A stretch of 64,000 nt of DNA. Origin: Xanthomonas sacchari (GTDB taxonomy: Bacteria; Pseudomonadota; Gammaproteobacteria; Xanthomonadales; Xanthomonadaceae). The translations under genes and the position numbers were made by a program. The notes under the pieces were generated by a model that searched no databases, had not been told where the DNA came from, and saw nothing but the letters and a program-made list of their open reading frames with translations. The DNA lies in the NCBI RefSeq assembly GCF_040529065.1, contig NZ_CP132343.1, positions 4,154,001 to 4,218,000 on the forward strand, read 5' to 3'. Below, one piece after another: positions 28,163 through 38,049 of the stretch; the stretch's first letter is position 1, and each line of letters opens with the position of its first letter.

Positions 28163-29254
28163 TCAGACGTTGAAGCGGAAATGCAAGATATCGCCTTCCT
28201 GCACACGGTACTCCTTGCCCTCCAGGCGCAGGCGCCCGGCTTCCTTGGCGCCGGCCTCGCCCTTGTACTTGATGAAGTCGTCGTAGGCGATGGTTTCGGC
28301 GCGGATGAAGCCCTTCTCGAAGTCGGTGTGGATCACCGCCGCGGCCTGCGGCGCGGTCGACCCGGCCTTGACCGTCCAGGCGCGCACTTCCTTCACCCCG
28401 GCGGTGAAATAGGTCTGCAGCCCCAGCAGGGTGTAGCCGGCGCGAATCACTCGGTTCAGGCCCGGCTCGCTCAGGCCCAGGTCGGCCAGGAACGCGTCGC
28501 GGTCGGCGTCGTCCAGCTGCGACAGCTCTTCCTCGATCGCCGCCGACACCGGCACCACCTCGGCGCCCTCGGCCGCGGCATGCGCGCGCACCGCGTCCAG
28601 GTGCGGATTGTTCTCGAAACCGTCTTCCAGCACGTTGGCGATGTACATCACCGGCTTGAGGGTGAGCAGGAACAGATCGCGCACCAGCGCCTTCTCCTCC
28701 TCGTCCAGCCCGGCGTTGCGACCTGCCTTGCCCTCGGCCAGCGCGGCCTGCAGCTTGGCCAGCACCGGCTTGCGCGCCGCCGCGTCCTTGTCGCCGCCCT
28801 TGGCCGAACGCTCGGCGCGATTGAGCGCCTTCTCCACGCTGTCCAGGTCGGCCAGGGCCAGCTCGGTGTCGATGGTCTCGATGTCGGAGACCGGGTCGAC
28901 CTTGTTGTTCACGTGGATGATGTCGCCATGCTCGAAGCAGCGCACCACGTGGGTGATCGCATCGACCTCGCGGATGTGCGCCAGGAACTTGTTGCCCAGG
29001 CCCTCACCGCTGGCCGCACCGGCGACCAGGCCGGCGATATCGACGAACTCGACCGCGGTCGGCACGACCTTCTGCGGATTGATGATCGCCGCCAGCGCGT
29101 TCAGGCGCGGATCCGGCACCGGCACCACGCCCACGTTGGGCTCGATGGTGCAGAACGGAAAGTTGGCCGCGGCGATGCCCGCCTTGGTCAGCGCATTGAA
29201 CAGGGTCGACTTGCCGACGTTGGGCAGGCCGACGATGCCGCATTTGATGCCCAT
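28163..29254 (-). CDS. ychF: Redox-regulated ATPase YchF (OBG-family)
   Basis: 363 residues, the exact family length. The start at [20 protein letters not shown] places the P-loop GLPNVGKST at residues 8-16; the upstream frame is repeat sequence. The G4-like NVLE, a coiled-coil insertion ([18 protein letters not shown]) and the C-terminal TGS domain ([30 protein letters not shown]) are present. YchF binds ribosomes and hydrolyses ATP rather than GTP; it is linked to oxidative-stress responses. It follows pth, as in most gammaproteobacteria. Confidence 0.97.
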   Translation of the reverse strand: MGIKCGIVGLPNVGKSTLFNALTKAGIAAANFPFCTIEPNVGVVPVPDPRLNALAAIINPQKVVPTAVEFVDIAGLVAGAASGEGLGNKFLAHIREVDAITHVVRCFEHGDIIHVNNKVDPVSDIETIDTELALADLDSVEKALNRAERSAKGGDKDAAARKPVLAKLQAALAEGKAGRNAGLDEEEKALVRDLFLLTLKPVMYIANVLEDGFENNPHLDAVRAHAAAEGAEVVPVSAAIEEELSQLDDADRDAFLADLGLSEPGLNRVIRAGYTLLGLQTYFTAGVKEVRAWTVKAGSTAPQAAAVIHTDFEKGFIRAETIAYDDFIKYKGEAGAKEAGRLRLEGKEYRVQEGDILHFRFNV

Positions 29255-29264
29255 GTGTGTGATC

Positions 29265-29339
29265 CGGGATTTGGGATTCGGGATTGGGGATTCGCCAGCC
29301 GCGCGGCCACGAATCCCCAATCCCCAATCACGAATCCCT
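29265..29339. repeat. GGGATT-type element, pth-ychF spacer
   Basis: CCGGGATTTGGGATTCGGG and ATTGGGGATTCG on the left face CGAATCCCCAATCCCCAATC and ACGAATCCCTG on the right, around a GCCGCGCGGCC centre. It is one of the cleanest copies in the window and overlaps the last codons of pth (CDS end at 29328). Confidence 0.9.
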
Positions 29340-29912
29340 GCTCGTATGCAACCGCTTCATCGCCTCGTTGAAGTCGCCCTGCACGGCCAGCGGCAGCACG
29401 TCGATGGCGTCGTCGATGGCGCGATCGATGAGGACCTGGTCGTCCTTGCCGGCGCGTCCCAGCACCCACGGCACCACCTTGTCCTTGTGGCCGGGATGGC
29501 CGATGCCGATGCGCAGGCGGTGGAAGCCTGCATGCCCGAGCAGGCGGATGGTATCGCGCAGTCCGTTCTGGCCGCCGTGGCCGCCGTCGAACTTGAGCCG
29601 CGCCGTGCCCGGCGCCAGATCCAGTTCGTCGTGCGCCAGCAGCGCCTGCGCCGGTTCGATCTTCCAGAAGCGCAAGGCAGCCGTCACCGACTTGCCGCTG
29701 AGGTTCATGAAGGTGGCCGGCTTCAGCAGCCACACCGACTGCCCCGCGACCTCGACCCTGGCGGTCTCGCCGAACAGCTTGGCGTCCACGCTCCAGCGCG
29801 CGCCGGCCCGCTCGGCCAACGCGTCGACAAAACGAAACCCGGCGTTGTGCCGGGTGTTCGCGTGTTCGGCGCCGGGGTTACCCAGGCCGACGATGAGACG
29901 CAGACCAGTCAT
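29328..29912 (-). CDS. pth: Peptidyl-tRNA hydrolase
   Basis: 194 residues from [20 protein letters not shown]. It frees tRNA from peptidyl-tRNAs that drop off ribosomes. The catalytic histidine is in [11 protein letters not shown] (about residue 22); the Asp of [10 protein letters not shown] and the Asn of [10 protein letters not shown] belong to the active site. [11 protein letters not shown] is the substrate-binding loop. No good Shine-Dalgarno precedes the ATG. The last residues fall in the GGGATT-type repeat, so the C-terminus may have been altered by it. Confidence 0.96.
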   Translation of the reverse strand: MTGLRLIVGLGNPGAEHANTRHNAGFRFVDALAERAGARWSVDAKLFGETARVEVAGQSVWLLKPATFMNLSGKSVTAALRFWKIEPAQALLAHDELDLAPGTARLKFDGGHGGQNGLRDTIRLLGHAGFHRLRIGIGHPGHKDKVVPWVLGRAGKDDQVLIDRAIDDAIDVLPLAVQGDFNEAMKRLHTSRDS

Positions 29913-29966
29913 GCGCAATGCATCGCCGCGGCGTCCGGACCGATGGCCCGGACGCCGCGCAGGCGA

Positions 29967-30614
29967 TTACTTGCCGTCCTTCTTGGCCGGCTCGGCGGCG
30001 GCCGCCGCGTCGGTGGCTTCCGGCTCCTCCTCGACACGGCCGTGCTTGGCGATGACCACCGCCACGTCGTGCTCCTTGCCCAGCTTCAGTTCCGGCAGCT
30101 CGACGCCCGCCGGCAGCTTCAGGTCGGACAGGTGGATCACGTCGCCGACCGACAGCGAGGCCAGGTCGACTTCGACGAACTCCGGCAGGTCCTTCGGCAG
30201 GCACACGACCTGGATTTCGTTCAGCTCGTGGGTGACGACCACTTCGGCCGACTTGCCGGCCGGGGACACGTCCTCGTTGATGAAGTGCAGCGGCACCGAG
30301 GCGTGCAGGGCCTCGTTGTCGTTCACGCGCTGGAAGTCGATGTGCATGATCAGCTGCTTGAACGGGTGACGCTGCATATCGCGCAGCAGCACCTTCTGCA
30401 CGTCGCCGTTCAGGCTCAGGCTGAGGATGGACGAATAGAACCAGTCGTTCTGGCTGGCCAGCCAGACTTCGTTGTGGTCGAGCTGGATGTTGACCGGCTT
30501 CAGATCGCCACCGTAGACGATCGCCGGGATCAGGCCGTCGCGACGGAGGCGGCGGCTCGCACCCTTGCCCTCGACTTCGCGGCGCTGCACCTTGATTTCA
30601 TGCGTGGTTGCCAT
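29967..30614 (-). CDS. rplY: 50S ribosomal protein L25/CTC family (long form)
   Basis: 215 residues: an N-terminal L25 5S-rRNA-binding domain (KVQRREVEGKGASRRLRRDGLIPAIVYGG) plus the C-terminal beta-domain of the long CTC form. An acidic/Ala-rich tail closes the protein (EEEPEATDAAAAAEPAKKDGK). Long forms are also called general stress protein CTC. It lies between prs and pth, a conserved neighbourhood. Confidence 0.96.
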   Translation of the reverse strand: MATTHEIKVQRREVEGKGASRRLRRDGLIPAIVYGGDLKPVNIQLDHNEVWLASQNDWFYSSILSLSLNGDVQKVLLRDMQRHPFKQLIMHIDFQRVNDNEALHASVPLHFINEDVSPAGKSAEVVVTHELNEIQVVCLPKDLPEFVEVDLASLSVGDVIHLSDLKLPAGVELPELKLGKEHDVAVVIAKHGRVEEEPEATDAAAAAEPAKKDGK

Positions 30615-30694
30615 TTGCGTTTACTACCTTGGTTGAATGAACCGCCTCGCGGCGGTTTGAAGGACTCTTCCGCGACCAGAAGAGTCGTTGGAAA

Positions 30695-30775
30695 GCCGGG
30701 ATTGGAGATTCGGGATTGGGGATTGGCCGAAGCGGCGCTGTTGCGAATCCCGAATTTCGAATCCCCAATCCCGGC
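30695..30775. repeat. GGGATT-type element, prs-rplY spacer
   Basis: An 81-base unit with perfect 11-bp terminal inverted repeats, GCCGGGATTGG (30695-30705) and CCAATCCCGGC (30765-30775). Inside lie tandem GGGATT units on the left and CCCGAAT/CCCCAAT units on the right, around GCCGAAGCGGC. The sharp ends make this the best copy for defining the element. Confidence 0.9.
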
Positions 30776-30781
30776 TCTTGA

Positions 30782-31741
30782 TCAATCCACGTACAACGAG
30801 CTCACCGACTCGCCGAAGGCGATGCGGCGGATGGTTTCGGCCAGCAGTTCGGCGACGCTGAGCTGGCGGATCTTGCCGCAAGCGCGGGCGGCCTCCGACA
30901 GCGGGATGGTGTCGGTGACCACCAGTTCGTCCAGCTGCGAATTGGTGATGTTGCTCACCGCCGGGCCGGACAGCACGGCGTGCGTGCAGTACGCGGCGAC
31001 CTTCAGGGCGCCGCGCTCCTTCAGCGCGGCCGCAGCGGCGCACAGGGTGCCGGCGGTGTCGACGATGTCGTCGACCAGCACGCAGGTCTTGCCTTCGACG
31101 TCGCCGATGATGTTCATCACCGTGGACACGTTGGCGCGCGGGCGGCGTTTGTCGATGATCGCCAGGTCGGCATCGTCCAGACGCTTGGCCACCGCGCGGG
31201 CGCGCACCACGCCGCCCACGTCCGGCGACACCACGATCAGGTTGTCGGTGCCGTAGGCGCGCCAGATGTCGGCCAGCAGCAGCGGCGAGGCGTAGACGTT
31301 GTCGACCGGGATGTCGAAGAAGCCCTGGATCTGGTCGGCGTGCAGGTCCACGGTCAGCACGCGGTCGGCGTTGACCGCGCTGAACATCTTCGCCGCGACC
31401 TTGGCGGTGATCGGCACGCGCGAGGAGCGCATGCGCCGATCCTGCCGCGAATAGCCGAAGTACGGCACCACCGCGGTGACGCTGGCGGCGCTGGCGCGCT
31501 TGAGCGCGTCGATGATCACCAGCAGTTCCATCAGGTTCTCTGCACTGGGCGCGCAGGTCGGCTGGATCACGAACACTTCCTGCCGACGCACGTTCTCCTC
31601 GATCTCCACCTGCACTTCGCCGTCGGAGAAGCTGGAGACCATCGCCTTGCCGGGGCGCACGCCCAACTCGCGGCAGATGCTTTTGGCCAGGGGCTTGTTG
31701 GCGTTGCCGGAGAACACCAGCAGGTTGCGTTGGTCTTGCAT
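30782..31741 (-). CDS. prs: Ribose-phosphate pyrophosphokinase (PRPP synthase)
   Basis: 319 residues from [20 protein letters not shown]. It makes PRPP from ribose 5-phosphate and ATP for nucleotide, His and Trp synthesis. The PRPP-binding loop [14 protein letters not shown] (about residue 220) and the flexible loop region with [13 protein letters not shown] are present. Family motifs [16 protein letters not shown] and [10 protein letters not shown] are intact. It is preceded by tRNA-Gln and followed by rplY after 167 bases. Confidence 0.98.
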   Translation of the reverse strand: MQDQRNLLVFSGNANKPLAKSICRELGVRPGKAMVSSFSDGEVQVEIEENVRRQEVFVIQPTCAPSAENLMELLVIIDALKRASAASVTAVVPYFGYSRQDRRMRSSRVPITAKVAAKMFSAVNADRVLTVDLHADQIQGFFDIPVDNVYASPLLLADIWRAYGTDNLIVVSPDVGGVVRARAVAKRLDDADLAIIDKRRPRANVSTVMNIIGDVEGKTCVLVDDIVDTAGTLCAAAAALKERGALKVAAYCTHAVLSGPAVSNITNSQLDELVVTDTIPLSEAARACGKIRQLSVAELLAETIRRIAFGESVSSLYVD

Positions 31742-31834
31742 GAGGGGTCTCTCGGGTGGCTGCAAAGAGCGTGTGGCGACGATAACGACGTGGATCAGGA
31801 AGCCAGGAGGAGCGATGCTTCTACCTGTTGAATC

Positions 31835-31854
31835 CCCGCACATGGATGTGCGGG
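31835..31854. terminator. Hairpin between tRNA-Gln and prs
   Basis: CCCGCACAT (31835-31843) and ATGTGCGGG (31846-31854) form a 9-bp stem with a 2-base loop. The U-run (CTTTT) is on the plus-strand side; in the minus direction, in which both neighbours are transcribed, the stem is preceded by AAAA. It probably marks the 3' boundary of the tRNA-Gln precursor, with weak termination at best. Confidence 0.5.
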
Positions 31855-31876
31855 CTTTTGCGAGGGACTCGCATAA

Positions 31877-31953
31877 TGGCAGGGGCGGTAGGATTCGAAC
31901 CTACGAATGCCAGGATCAAAACCTGGTGCCTTGGGCCTCTTGGCGACGCCCCT
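31877..31953 (-). tRNA. tRNA-Gln (TTG)
   Basis: 77 bases with encoded GCCA. Acceptor AGGGGCG pairs with CGCCCCT. Anticodon arm CCAGG-TTTTGAT-CCTGG has anticodon TTG, and the T-arm is GTAGGTTCGAATCCTAC. It lies 13 bases after ispE and upstream of prs, a placement also seen in related genera. Confidence 0.97.
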
Positions 31954-31966
31954 GCGTAAACCTGTG

Positions 31967-32833
31967 TCAAGCCTCCAGCGCGTCGAGCAGCGGCGAACGC
32001 GGGACGCCGCCTGCCACCCAGGCGCGCATCCCGTCCGGCAAGTCCGCCAGCGCGCGCACGGCGGCAGCGCGATCGGCGAACTCGACGAAACAACCGCTCC
32101 CCGACCCGGTCAGGCGTGGCGTACCGATCTGCGCAAGCGCCTGGAACGTGGCCTGGACGGCCGGTTCGCGGCGAAGCAGGACCGGCTCGAACGCGTTACC
32201 GAGCAGGAAACCTGAAACGAAGTCCGCTATTTTCGCGGGCGCAGCATCCCGCGTCAAATCCGGGGACTGGAACAGCGCCGCGGTGGGCACGTGCACGCCC
32301 GGATCGGCCAGCACGTACCAGGCTGGGGGCAGGGCGATCGGGGTCAGTTGCTCGCCCACGCCCTCGGCCCAGGCGTCGCGTCCACGCACGAACACCGGCA
32401 CATCCGCGCCCAGCGACAGGCCGAGTTCGGCCAGGGCATCCTCGTCCAGCCCGGCGCGCCACAGCGCGTTCAGCGCCACCAGCGCGGTCGCCGCATCGGA
32501 CGAGCCGCCGCCGAAGCCGCCGCCTGCCGGAATGCGCTTTTCGACGCGGATATCGACACCTTGCGCGACGTTCGCCGCTTTTTGCAACAGCCGCGCAGCA
32601 CGCACCAGCAAGTCGTCGGCCTCGGCGACGCCGGCGACGGAGGGCCCGATCCGCGCCACCACGCCGTCCTCGCGCGGCCGCAGGTGCACCGTGTCGCCCC
32701 AGTCCAGCAGGCGGAACACGGTCTGCAACTGGTGGTAGCCGTCCGGCCGGCGACCGGTGATTTGCAGGAACAGGTTCAGCTTCGCCGGGGCTGGCCAGGA
32801 CGACCAGCCCCCGTCATCGACGGCCCCGCTCAT
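31967..32833 (-). CDS. ispE: 4-(cytidine 5'-diphospho)-2-C-methyl-D-erythritol kinase
   Basis: 288 residues. It phosphorylates CDP-methylerythritol in the MEP isoprenoid pathway. As a GHMP kinase it has [20 protein letters not shown] near the start, the ATP loop [17 protein letters not shown] (about residues 102-118) and the C-terminal [11 protein letters not shown]. The ATG overlaps the lolB stop as ATGA, so the longer open frame (which reads through lolB in another frame) is rejected. Confidence 0.97.
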   Translation of the reverse strand: MSGAVDDGGWSSWPAPAKLNLFLQITGRRPDGYHQLQTVFRLLDWGDTVHLRPREDGVVARIGPSVAGVAEADDLLVRAARLLQKAANVAQGVDIRVEKRIPAGGGFGGGSSDAATALVALNALWRAGLDEDALAELGLSLGADVPVFVRGRDAWAEGVGEQLTPIALPPAWYVLADPGVHVPTAALFQSPDLTRDAAPAKIADFVSGFLLGNAFEPVLLRREPAVQATFQALAQIGTPRLTGSGSGCFVEFADRAAAVRALADLPDGMRAWVAGGVPRSPLLDALEA

Positions 32834-33480
32834 GGCGCGGGCACGCTCCAGGCGTCGACCAGCAGCCGCACCTTGGCGTCGCCGTTGCGCGCCTCGATGC
32901 GCCGCGGCAGCGCCGGACGGCCGTCGCTGGGCGGGTACCAGTCCTGGAATTCGATGTCCCAGCCCATCTGCCGCAGCGTGTGCGGCCGGCCCTGCGCGTC
33001 GTAGTCGACCCGCTCCGGCGCCTGCGCGTCGGTCGCCACCAGCCCGCGCACCCAGTCCGGCAGCAAGTTGACCGGGATCTCCCAGCCGGTCGCCTCCAGC
33101 AGCAGTTGTTCGGCGTTCTCGCCGTCGCGCGGCCCGCCTTCCAGCCCCTCCAGGCGCCCGGCCTCGGAGTGGCTGTCGCCGATCAGGCGCCAACTCTGCC
33201 GGGTCACCGGCGCACTGAGCTGCACTTCGTACTGCCGCTGACGCTGGGTCCAGTCGATGCGACCGCTGCCGCCGTTGCGCCCCTTGGTGATCGCCACCCG
33301 GCCCTGGAACGACCAGTCCGGATGCGCCTGCAGCCACTGCGCGCGCGCCGCCTCGGCCTGTTGCGCAGCGGCATCGGGCGCAGCGACGGCCGGCGCCGGC
33401 GTGCGGGTCGGCACCGCGCTGCAACCGGCCAGCGACAGCCCGGCGGCCAGCGCCCAGGCGGTGCGCAGACCAGCCCTCAC
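32830..33480 (-). CDS. lolB: Outer-membrane lipoprotein LolB
   Basis: 216 residues from a GTG that overlaps the stop of the upstream TPR gene (GTGA). The lipoprotein signal [19 protein letters not shown] has its lipidated Cys at residue 20. LolB receives lipoproteins from LolA and inserts them into the outer membrane. The mature part shows the LolB pattern [24 protein letters not shown] and the C-terminal [20 protein letters not shown]. The gene order lolB-ispE-prs is conserved in gammaproteobacteria. Confidence 0.93.
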   Translation of the reverse strand: MRAGLRTAWALAAGLSLAGCSAVPTRTPAPAVAAPDAAAQQAEAARAQWLQAHPDWSFQGRVAITKGRNGGSGRIDWTQRQRQYEVQLSAPVTRQSWRLIGDSHSEAGRLEGLEGGPRDGENAEQLLLEATGWEIPVNLLPDWVRGLVATDAQAPERVDYDAQGRPHTLRQMGWDIEFQDWYPPSDGRPALPRRIEARNGDAKVRLLVDAWSVPAP

Positions 33481-35147
33481 GGTGCCACCTGTTCCAGGGC
33501 GCGGCGCAGCGCGCGATTGTCCGGATCGAGCTTGCGCGCCTCGTCGAAGTACTTGTTGGCCTCGTCGTGCTTGCCCTGCTCCCACAGCACCTGGCCGATA
33601 TGCGCCGCGATCTCCGGATCCTTCACCAGGCTCCAGGCGCGGCGCAGTTGCACCAGCGCTTCCTGGGTCTTGCCAAGCCGGTACAGCACCCAGCCATAGC
33701 TGTCGATGATCGCGGCATTGTCGGGATCGGCGGTGCGCGCGCGGTCGATGAGCTGCAGCGCCTCGCGATAGCGCTTGGTGCGGTCGGCCAGGGTGTAGCC
33801 GAGCGCGTTCAGCGCGGCCACGTTCTCCGGCTCGGTGACCAGGATCTTGCGCAGGTCGGCCTCGGCGCGATCGATGCGATCACGGCGTTCCCACGACAGC
33901 CCGCGCGCGTACAGCAGCGCGTTGTCGTCCGGGTACGCGGCCAGGCCACGCTCGAACACCTGCAGTTCGCCGGCGTCGTCGCCACTGCGCTGGCGCAGTT
34001 CCGCCTCCAGCACATAGGCGTCGCGGCGCGCGGCATCGTCGGCCTCGGCGTCGTCCTGCAGCGCGCGCGCCTCGGCAAAGGCCGCGTCCTTCTGGCCGAG
34101 CGCGTACAACGCGCCGGCGGCGCGCAGCCGCGCCTCGCTGCGCAGCGGGCCGCCCGGCACGCCGCGGTACCAGTCCACCGCCTCCTGGTTGCGCTTGAGG
34201 AACTCGGCGATCTTGCCGAGCAGCAGGCGCCGCTCCGGATCGGGCCGGTCGGCGCCCTTGCGCAGTTCGTCGTACAGCGTGGTCAGGGCCGCGTTGTCCT
34301 GCAGCTTGGCCAGCATCGAAGCGCGCAGGCCATAGTTCTGGGTGGTCTGCGGCCCCAGCGCCAGGACCCGCGCTGCGGCGGCGGTGTCGCCGATGGCGTC
34401 GTAGGCATAGGCCAGCGCGGTGCGCAGTTCCGGGTCGCCCTCCACCTTGGGCTCCACGCCCTGCAGCAGCGCACGCGCCTGCTCGGTCTTGCCTGCCTGC
34501 TGCAGCTGCGTGGCATGCAGCAGCGCCACCCGCGGCTCCTGCGGGAAGCGCTTGACCAGTTGGTCGACGATGCGCTCGGCCAGCTTGGGCTGGTCCAGGC
34601 GCAGCGCCAGGCGCCCGAACTCCTGCCAGGCCTCGAGCTGGTCGGGGATGGCATTGGCGTCGAGCAACTGATCCAGGGCCTTGGCCGCCACCTCCGGATC
34701 GCGGTTGCCGCTGACCAGGGCGATCAGCGCGAAACGCCAGCCGCGCGGGTCCTTGTCGCGCAGCAGGGCCACCAGCAGGCTGCGCGCCTGGCGCAGGTTG
34801 CCGCTGCGCAGGGCGAGCGAGGCCTCGGCGCTGCGCATGGCCAGCGACTCGGGCGCGCGCTGCCGCCACAGCGCCAGGGCCTGGGTGGCAGCGGCGCTGT
34901 CGTTGGCGAGCATGGCGATGCGGGTGGCGCGTTCGGCCAGGCCGGCGTCGCCGGGACTGTCGTTGGCGGCCTGCAGGTACCAGCGCGAGGCGTCGGCCAG
35001 TTGCCCGGCCTGCAGGGCGAACTCGCCGGCCAGCACCGGCGTCATCACGTCCTGGGCGGGACTCGGCGCCTTGGCCGCGGCCGGTGCAGTCACGGCGGCG
35101 ATTGCGGACAGCAGCAGAATGGTACGGATGCGAATCAATGCGGGCAT
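33477..35147 (-). CDS. Periplasmic TPR-repeat protein
   Basis: 556 residues. A signal peptide is visible ([25 protein letters not shown], cut near residue 25). The rest is built of tetratricopeptide-like helical pairs along its length, e.g. [48 protein letters not shown] and [27 protein letters not shown] proteins act as scaffolds in outer-membrane or secretion complexes. Translational overlap with lolB hints at a role in envelope biogenesis, but no specific function can be assigned. It diverges from hemA with a 66-base gap. Confidence 0.9.
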   Translation of the reverse strand: MPALIRIRTILLLSAIAAVTAPAAAKAPSPAQDVMTPVLAGEFALQAGQLADASRWYLQAANDSPGDAGLAERATRIAMLANDSAAATQALALWRQRAPESLAMRSAEASLALRSGNLRQARSLLVALLRDKDPRGWRFALIALVSGNRDPEVAAKALDQLLDANAIPDQLEAWQEFGRLALRLDQPKLAERIVDQLVKRFPQEPRVALLHATQLQQAGKTEQARALLQGVEPKVEGDPELRTALAYAYDAIGDTAAAARVLALGPQTTQNYGLRASMLAKLQDNAALTTLYDELRKGADRPDPERRLLLGKIAEFLKRNQEAVDWYRGVPGGPLRSEARLRAAGALYALGQKDAAFAEARALQDDAEADDAARRDAYVLEAELRQRSGDDAGELQVFERGLAAYPDDNALLYARGLSWERRDRIDRAEADLRKILVTEPENVAALNALGYTLADRTKRYREALQLIDRARTADPDNAAIIDSYGWVLYRLGKTQEALVQLRRAWSLVKDPEIAAHIGQVLWEQGKHDEANKYFDEARKLDPDNRALRRALEQVAP

Positions 35148-35213
35148 CGGAAGCGGCCGGGCCGTAAAATGGGGCCCTGAATGGCCAGCAGCTTATCGCA
35201 AGCAACTGAACAG

Positions 35214-36497
35214 ATGACGTTGTGGGTGCTCGGATTGAACCACCAGACCGCGCCGGTCGACCTGCGCGAACGGGTGGCATTCGCCGGCGACGCATTGCCG
35301 CGCGCGCTGCAATCGCTGCGCGCGCTGCCCGACGTCGCCGAGGCGGCGCTACTGTCCACCTGCAACCGCACCGAGCTGTACGCCATCGCCGGCGATGCGC
35401 AGCACCTGGCCGATTGGCTGGATTCGCATGCCGCCGGCCTGCACGGTTATCTGTATCAGCACCAGGACGCGGACGCGGTGCGGCACCTGTTCCGCGTCGC
35501 TACCGGGCTGGACTCGATGGTGCTGGGCGAGCCGCAGATCCTCGGCCAGGTGAAGGACGCCTGGTCGTTGGCGCGCGAGCACGGGGCGATGGGCAGCCGC
35601 CTGGACCGGCTGTTCCAGCAGACCTTCTCGGTGGCCAAGCGCGCGCGCACCGACACCCGGGTCGGCGCCAATCCGGTCTCGGTCGCCTCCACCGCGGTGC
35701 GCCTGGCGCAGAGCTCCTTCGCCCGGCTCAGCGAATCGACCGTGCTGCTGGTCGGCGCCGGCGAGACCATCGAGCTGGCCGCCAAGCATCTCAGCGAGGG
35801 CCGCGTGCGGCGCCTGCTTATCGCCAACCGCACCCTCGCCCACGCACAGGAACTGGCCAGCCGCCACGGCGGCGTGGCGCTGCCACTGAGCGAGCTGGAG
35901 CGCCACCTGCACGAAGCCGACGTGGTGTTCTCGGCCACCGCCGCGCGCGAGCCGGTGGTGACGCGGGCGCAGGTCGAACAGGCGCTGCGCGCACGCAAGC
36001 ACAAGCCGATGCTGCTGTTCGACCTGGCGGTGCCGCGCGACATCGAGGCCGCCGTGGCCGACCTGGCCGACGCCTACCTGTACACCGTCGACGACCTGGA
36101 GCGCGCAGTCGAGGACAACCGTCGCGGCCGCCGCGAGGCCGCCGAGGCGGCCGAGGCGATCATCGACCTGCAGGTGGTGCGCTACATGGAGGCGCTGCAG
36201 GCCAGCACCCGCCAGGCGCCGCTCAAGCGCCTGCGCGCGCACGGCGACAGCACCCGCGACGACGTGCTGGCCAAGGCGCGGCAGCAACTGGCGCACGGCA
36301 AGCCGGCCGACGAGGTGCTGGAGTTCCTCGCCAACACCCTGACCAACCGACTGCTGCACCCGCCCACCGCGGCGCTGCGCGAGGCGGCGCTGCGCGGCGA
36401 CGCCGAGCTGGCGCGCGCCGCCGAGCGCCTGTTCCCGGAGAAGCCGGGCTATTTCCACCCGATCCTGAAGACCGATGACACCGACCCTGCGCCGTAA
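35214..36497 (+). CDS. hemA: Glutamyl-tRNA reductase
   Basis: 427 residues from [20 protein letters not shown]. It reduces Glu-tRNA to glutamate-1-semialdehyde, the first step of the C5 tetrapyrrole pathway. The catalytic Cys is residue 50 ([11 protein letters not shown]). The NADPH domain ([19 protein letters not shown]) and the [11 protein letters not shown] linker are intact, and the C-terminal dimerisation domain ends at PEKPGYFHP. An earlier in-frame ATG adds 11 residues; the conserved MTLW start is preferred. A TAAAAT -10-like box lies at 35165-35170, without a clear -35. Confidence 0.97.
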   Translation: MTLWVLGLNHQTAPVDLRERVAFAGDALPRALQSLRALPDVAEAALLSTCNRTELYAIAGDAQHLADWLDSHAAGLHGYLYQHQDADAVRHLFRVATGLDSMVLGEPQILGQVKDAWSLAREHGAMGSRLDRLFQQTFSVAKRARTDTRVGANPVSVASTAVRLAQSSFARLSESTVLLVGAGETIELAAKHLSEGRVRRLLIANRTLAHAQELASRHGGVALPLSELERHLHEADVVFSATAAREPVVTRAQVEQALRARKHKPMLLFDLAVPRDIEAAVADLADAYLYTVDDLERAVEDNRRGRREAAEAAEAIIDLQVVRYMEALQASTRQAPLKRLRAHGDSTRDDVLAKARQQLAHGKPADEVLEFLANTLTNRLLHPPTAALREAALRGDAELARAAERLFPEKPGYFHPILKTDDTDPAP

Positions 36498-37560
36498 GCT
36501 GGAGGCGCTGGCCGAGCGTCGCGAAGAACTCGAACGCCTGCTGTCCGACCCCGAGGTGGTGAGCGACAACACGCGCTTCCGCGATTACTCGCGCGAATTC
36601 GCGCAACTGGAGCCGGTCGCCGCCGCGCTGGCCGCCGAAGCCGCAGCCAAGGCCGACCTGGCTTCGGCCGAGGCGATGCGCGCCGATCCGGAACTGCGCG
36701 AGCTGGCCGAGGAGGAAATCGCGGCCGCGCAAGCGCGCCTGGCCGAGCTGGACGCGGAACTGGCGCTGCTGCTGGTGCCACGCGATCCGCGCGACGACGG
36801 CAACCTGTTCCTGGAAGTGCGCGCCGGCACCGGCGGCGACGAGGCGGCGATCTTCGCCGGCGACCTGTTCCGCATGTACGCCCGCTACGCCGAACGCCAA
36901 GGCTGGAAGGTGGAAGTGGAATCGGACAGCCCCGGCGAGCACGGCGGCTACAAGGAAGTCGTGGCGCGCATCGTCGGCCGCGGCGCCTACTCCAAGCTGA
37001 AGTTCGAATCCGGCACGCACCGCGTGCAGCGCGTGCCGGCGACCGAGTCGCAGGGCCGCATCCACACCTCGGCGGCGACGGTGGCGATCATTCCCGAGGC
37101 CGACGACGTGGAGGAGATCGCGATCAACCCAGCCGACCTGAAGATCGACACCTTCCGCTCCTCCGGCGCCGGCGGCCAGCACGTCAACAAGACCGAGTCG
37201 GCGATCCGCATCACCCACGTGCCCAGCGGCGTGGTGGTGGAGTGCCAGACCGAGCGCAGCCAGCACGCCAACCGCGACAAGGCGCTGAAGCGGCTCAAGG
37301 CGCAGCTGCTGGAGGCCGAGCGCAGCAAGCAGGCCGCGGCCGAGGCGCAGGACCGCAAGCTGCAGGTCGGCAGCGGCGATCGCAGCCAGCGCATCCGCAC
37401 CTACAACTTCCCGCAGGGCCGCATCACCGACCACCGCGTCGAGGGCCTGACCCTGTACGACCTGCCGAACGTGATCGAGGGCGACCTGGATGCGCTGATC
37501 GGGCGCCTGAGCCACGAGCACCAGGTCGACGAACTGGCGCGCCTGAGCGACAGCCCATGA
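36475..37560 (+). CDS. prfA: Peptide chain release factor 1
   Basis: 361 residues. It reads UAA/UAG with the PAT tripeptide (residues 188-190) and triggers hydrolysis with GGQ (residues 233-235, in [14 protein letters not shown]). Both are at the E. coli positions. Its ATG lies 23 bases inside the end of hemA in another frame, a tight coupling also seen in relatives. The Gln of GGQ is the residue methylated by PrmC; no prmC gene follows here, unlike in E. coli. Confidence 0.98.
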   Translation: MTPTLRRKLEALAERREELERLLSDPEVVSDNTRFRDYSREFAQLEPVAAALAAEAAAKADLASAEAMRADPELRELAEEEIAAAQARLAELDAELALLLVPRDPRDDGNLFLEVRAGTGGDEAAIFAGDLFRMYARYAERQGWKVEVESDSPGEHGGYKEVVARIVGRGAYSKLKFESGTHRVQRVPATESQGRIHTSAATVAIIPEADDVEEIAINPADLKIDTFRSSGAGGQHVNKTESAIRITHVPSGVVVECQTERSQHANRDKALKRLKAQLLEAERSKQAAAEAQDRKLQVGSGDRSQRIRTYNFPQGRITDHRVEGLTLYDLPNVIEGDLDALIGRLSHEHQVDELARLSDSP

Positions 37561-38009
37561 GCGTGCGCGTACGCCAGGCCGATGCGCACGACCTGACGGT
37601 CCTGGCGGCGTTGTTCGATGCCTACCGGCAGTTCTACGGGCAGGCGCCGGATGCGGCGACTGCGCACGCCTTCCTCGCCGCGCGCATGGCCCGCGCCGAG
37701 TCGGTCGTGCTGCTGGCCGAGCGCGATGCGCAGGCCGCCGGCTTCGTGCAGTTGTATCCGTCCTTCTCCTCGGTGCGGGCGGCACGGCTGTGGATCCTCA
37801 ACGATCTGTACGTGGCGCCTGCGCACCGCCGCCACGGCGTGGCGCAGGCGCTGCTGCATGCCGCCGAACGCCACGCCGCGGACGACGGCGCGGTGCGCAT
37901 CGTGCTGGAGACGGCGCAGGACAATCTCGCCGCGCAGGCCCTGTACCGCGCCTGCGGCTGGCAGCAGGAGCTGAGCGCGCAGCACTACGTCAAGACGCTG
38001 GTGCCATGA
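37557..38009 (+). CDS. GNAT-family N-acetyltransferase
   Basis: 150 residues, starting [20 protein letters not shown] with the ATG overlapping the prfA stop (ATGA). The acetyl-CoA motif A is [30 protein letters not shown] (residues about 80-109), with the Q/RxxGxG-type loop RHGVAQA. It is a single-domain enzyme. The substrate is unknown; the position right after prfA does not prove that it acts on the release factor or a ribosomal protein. Confidence 0.92.
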   Translation: MSVRVRQADAHDLTVLAALFDAYRQFYGQAPDAATAHAFLAARMARAESVVLLAERDAQAAGFVQLYPSFSSVRAARLWILNDLYVAPAHRRHGVAQALLHAAERHAADDGAVRIVLETAQDNLAAQALYRACGWQQELSAQHYVKTLVP

Positions 38010-38049
38010 GCGCGCATCGCCCGCGGTCGGTCGCGGCCGCCACGGCGGC

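Noticed and set aside
31967-33424. A 485-codon frame suggesting an N-terminally extended IspE
   Set aside because: The extension is lolB read in the wrong frame; the ATGA overlap gives a normal 288-residue IspE.
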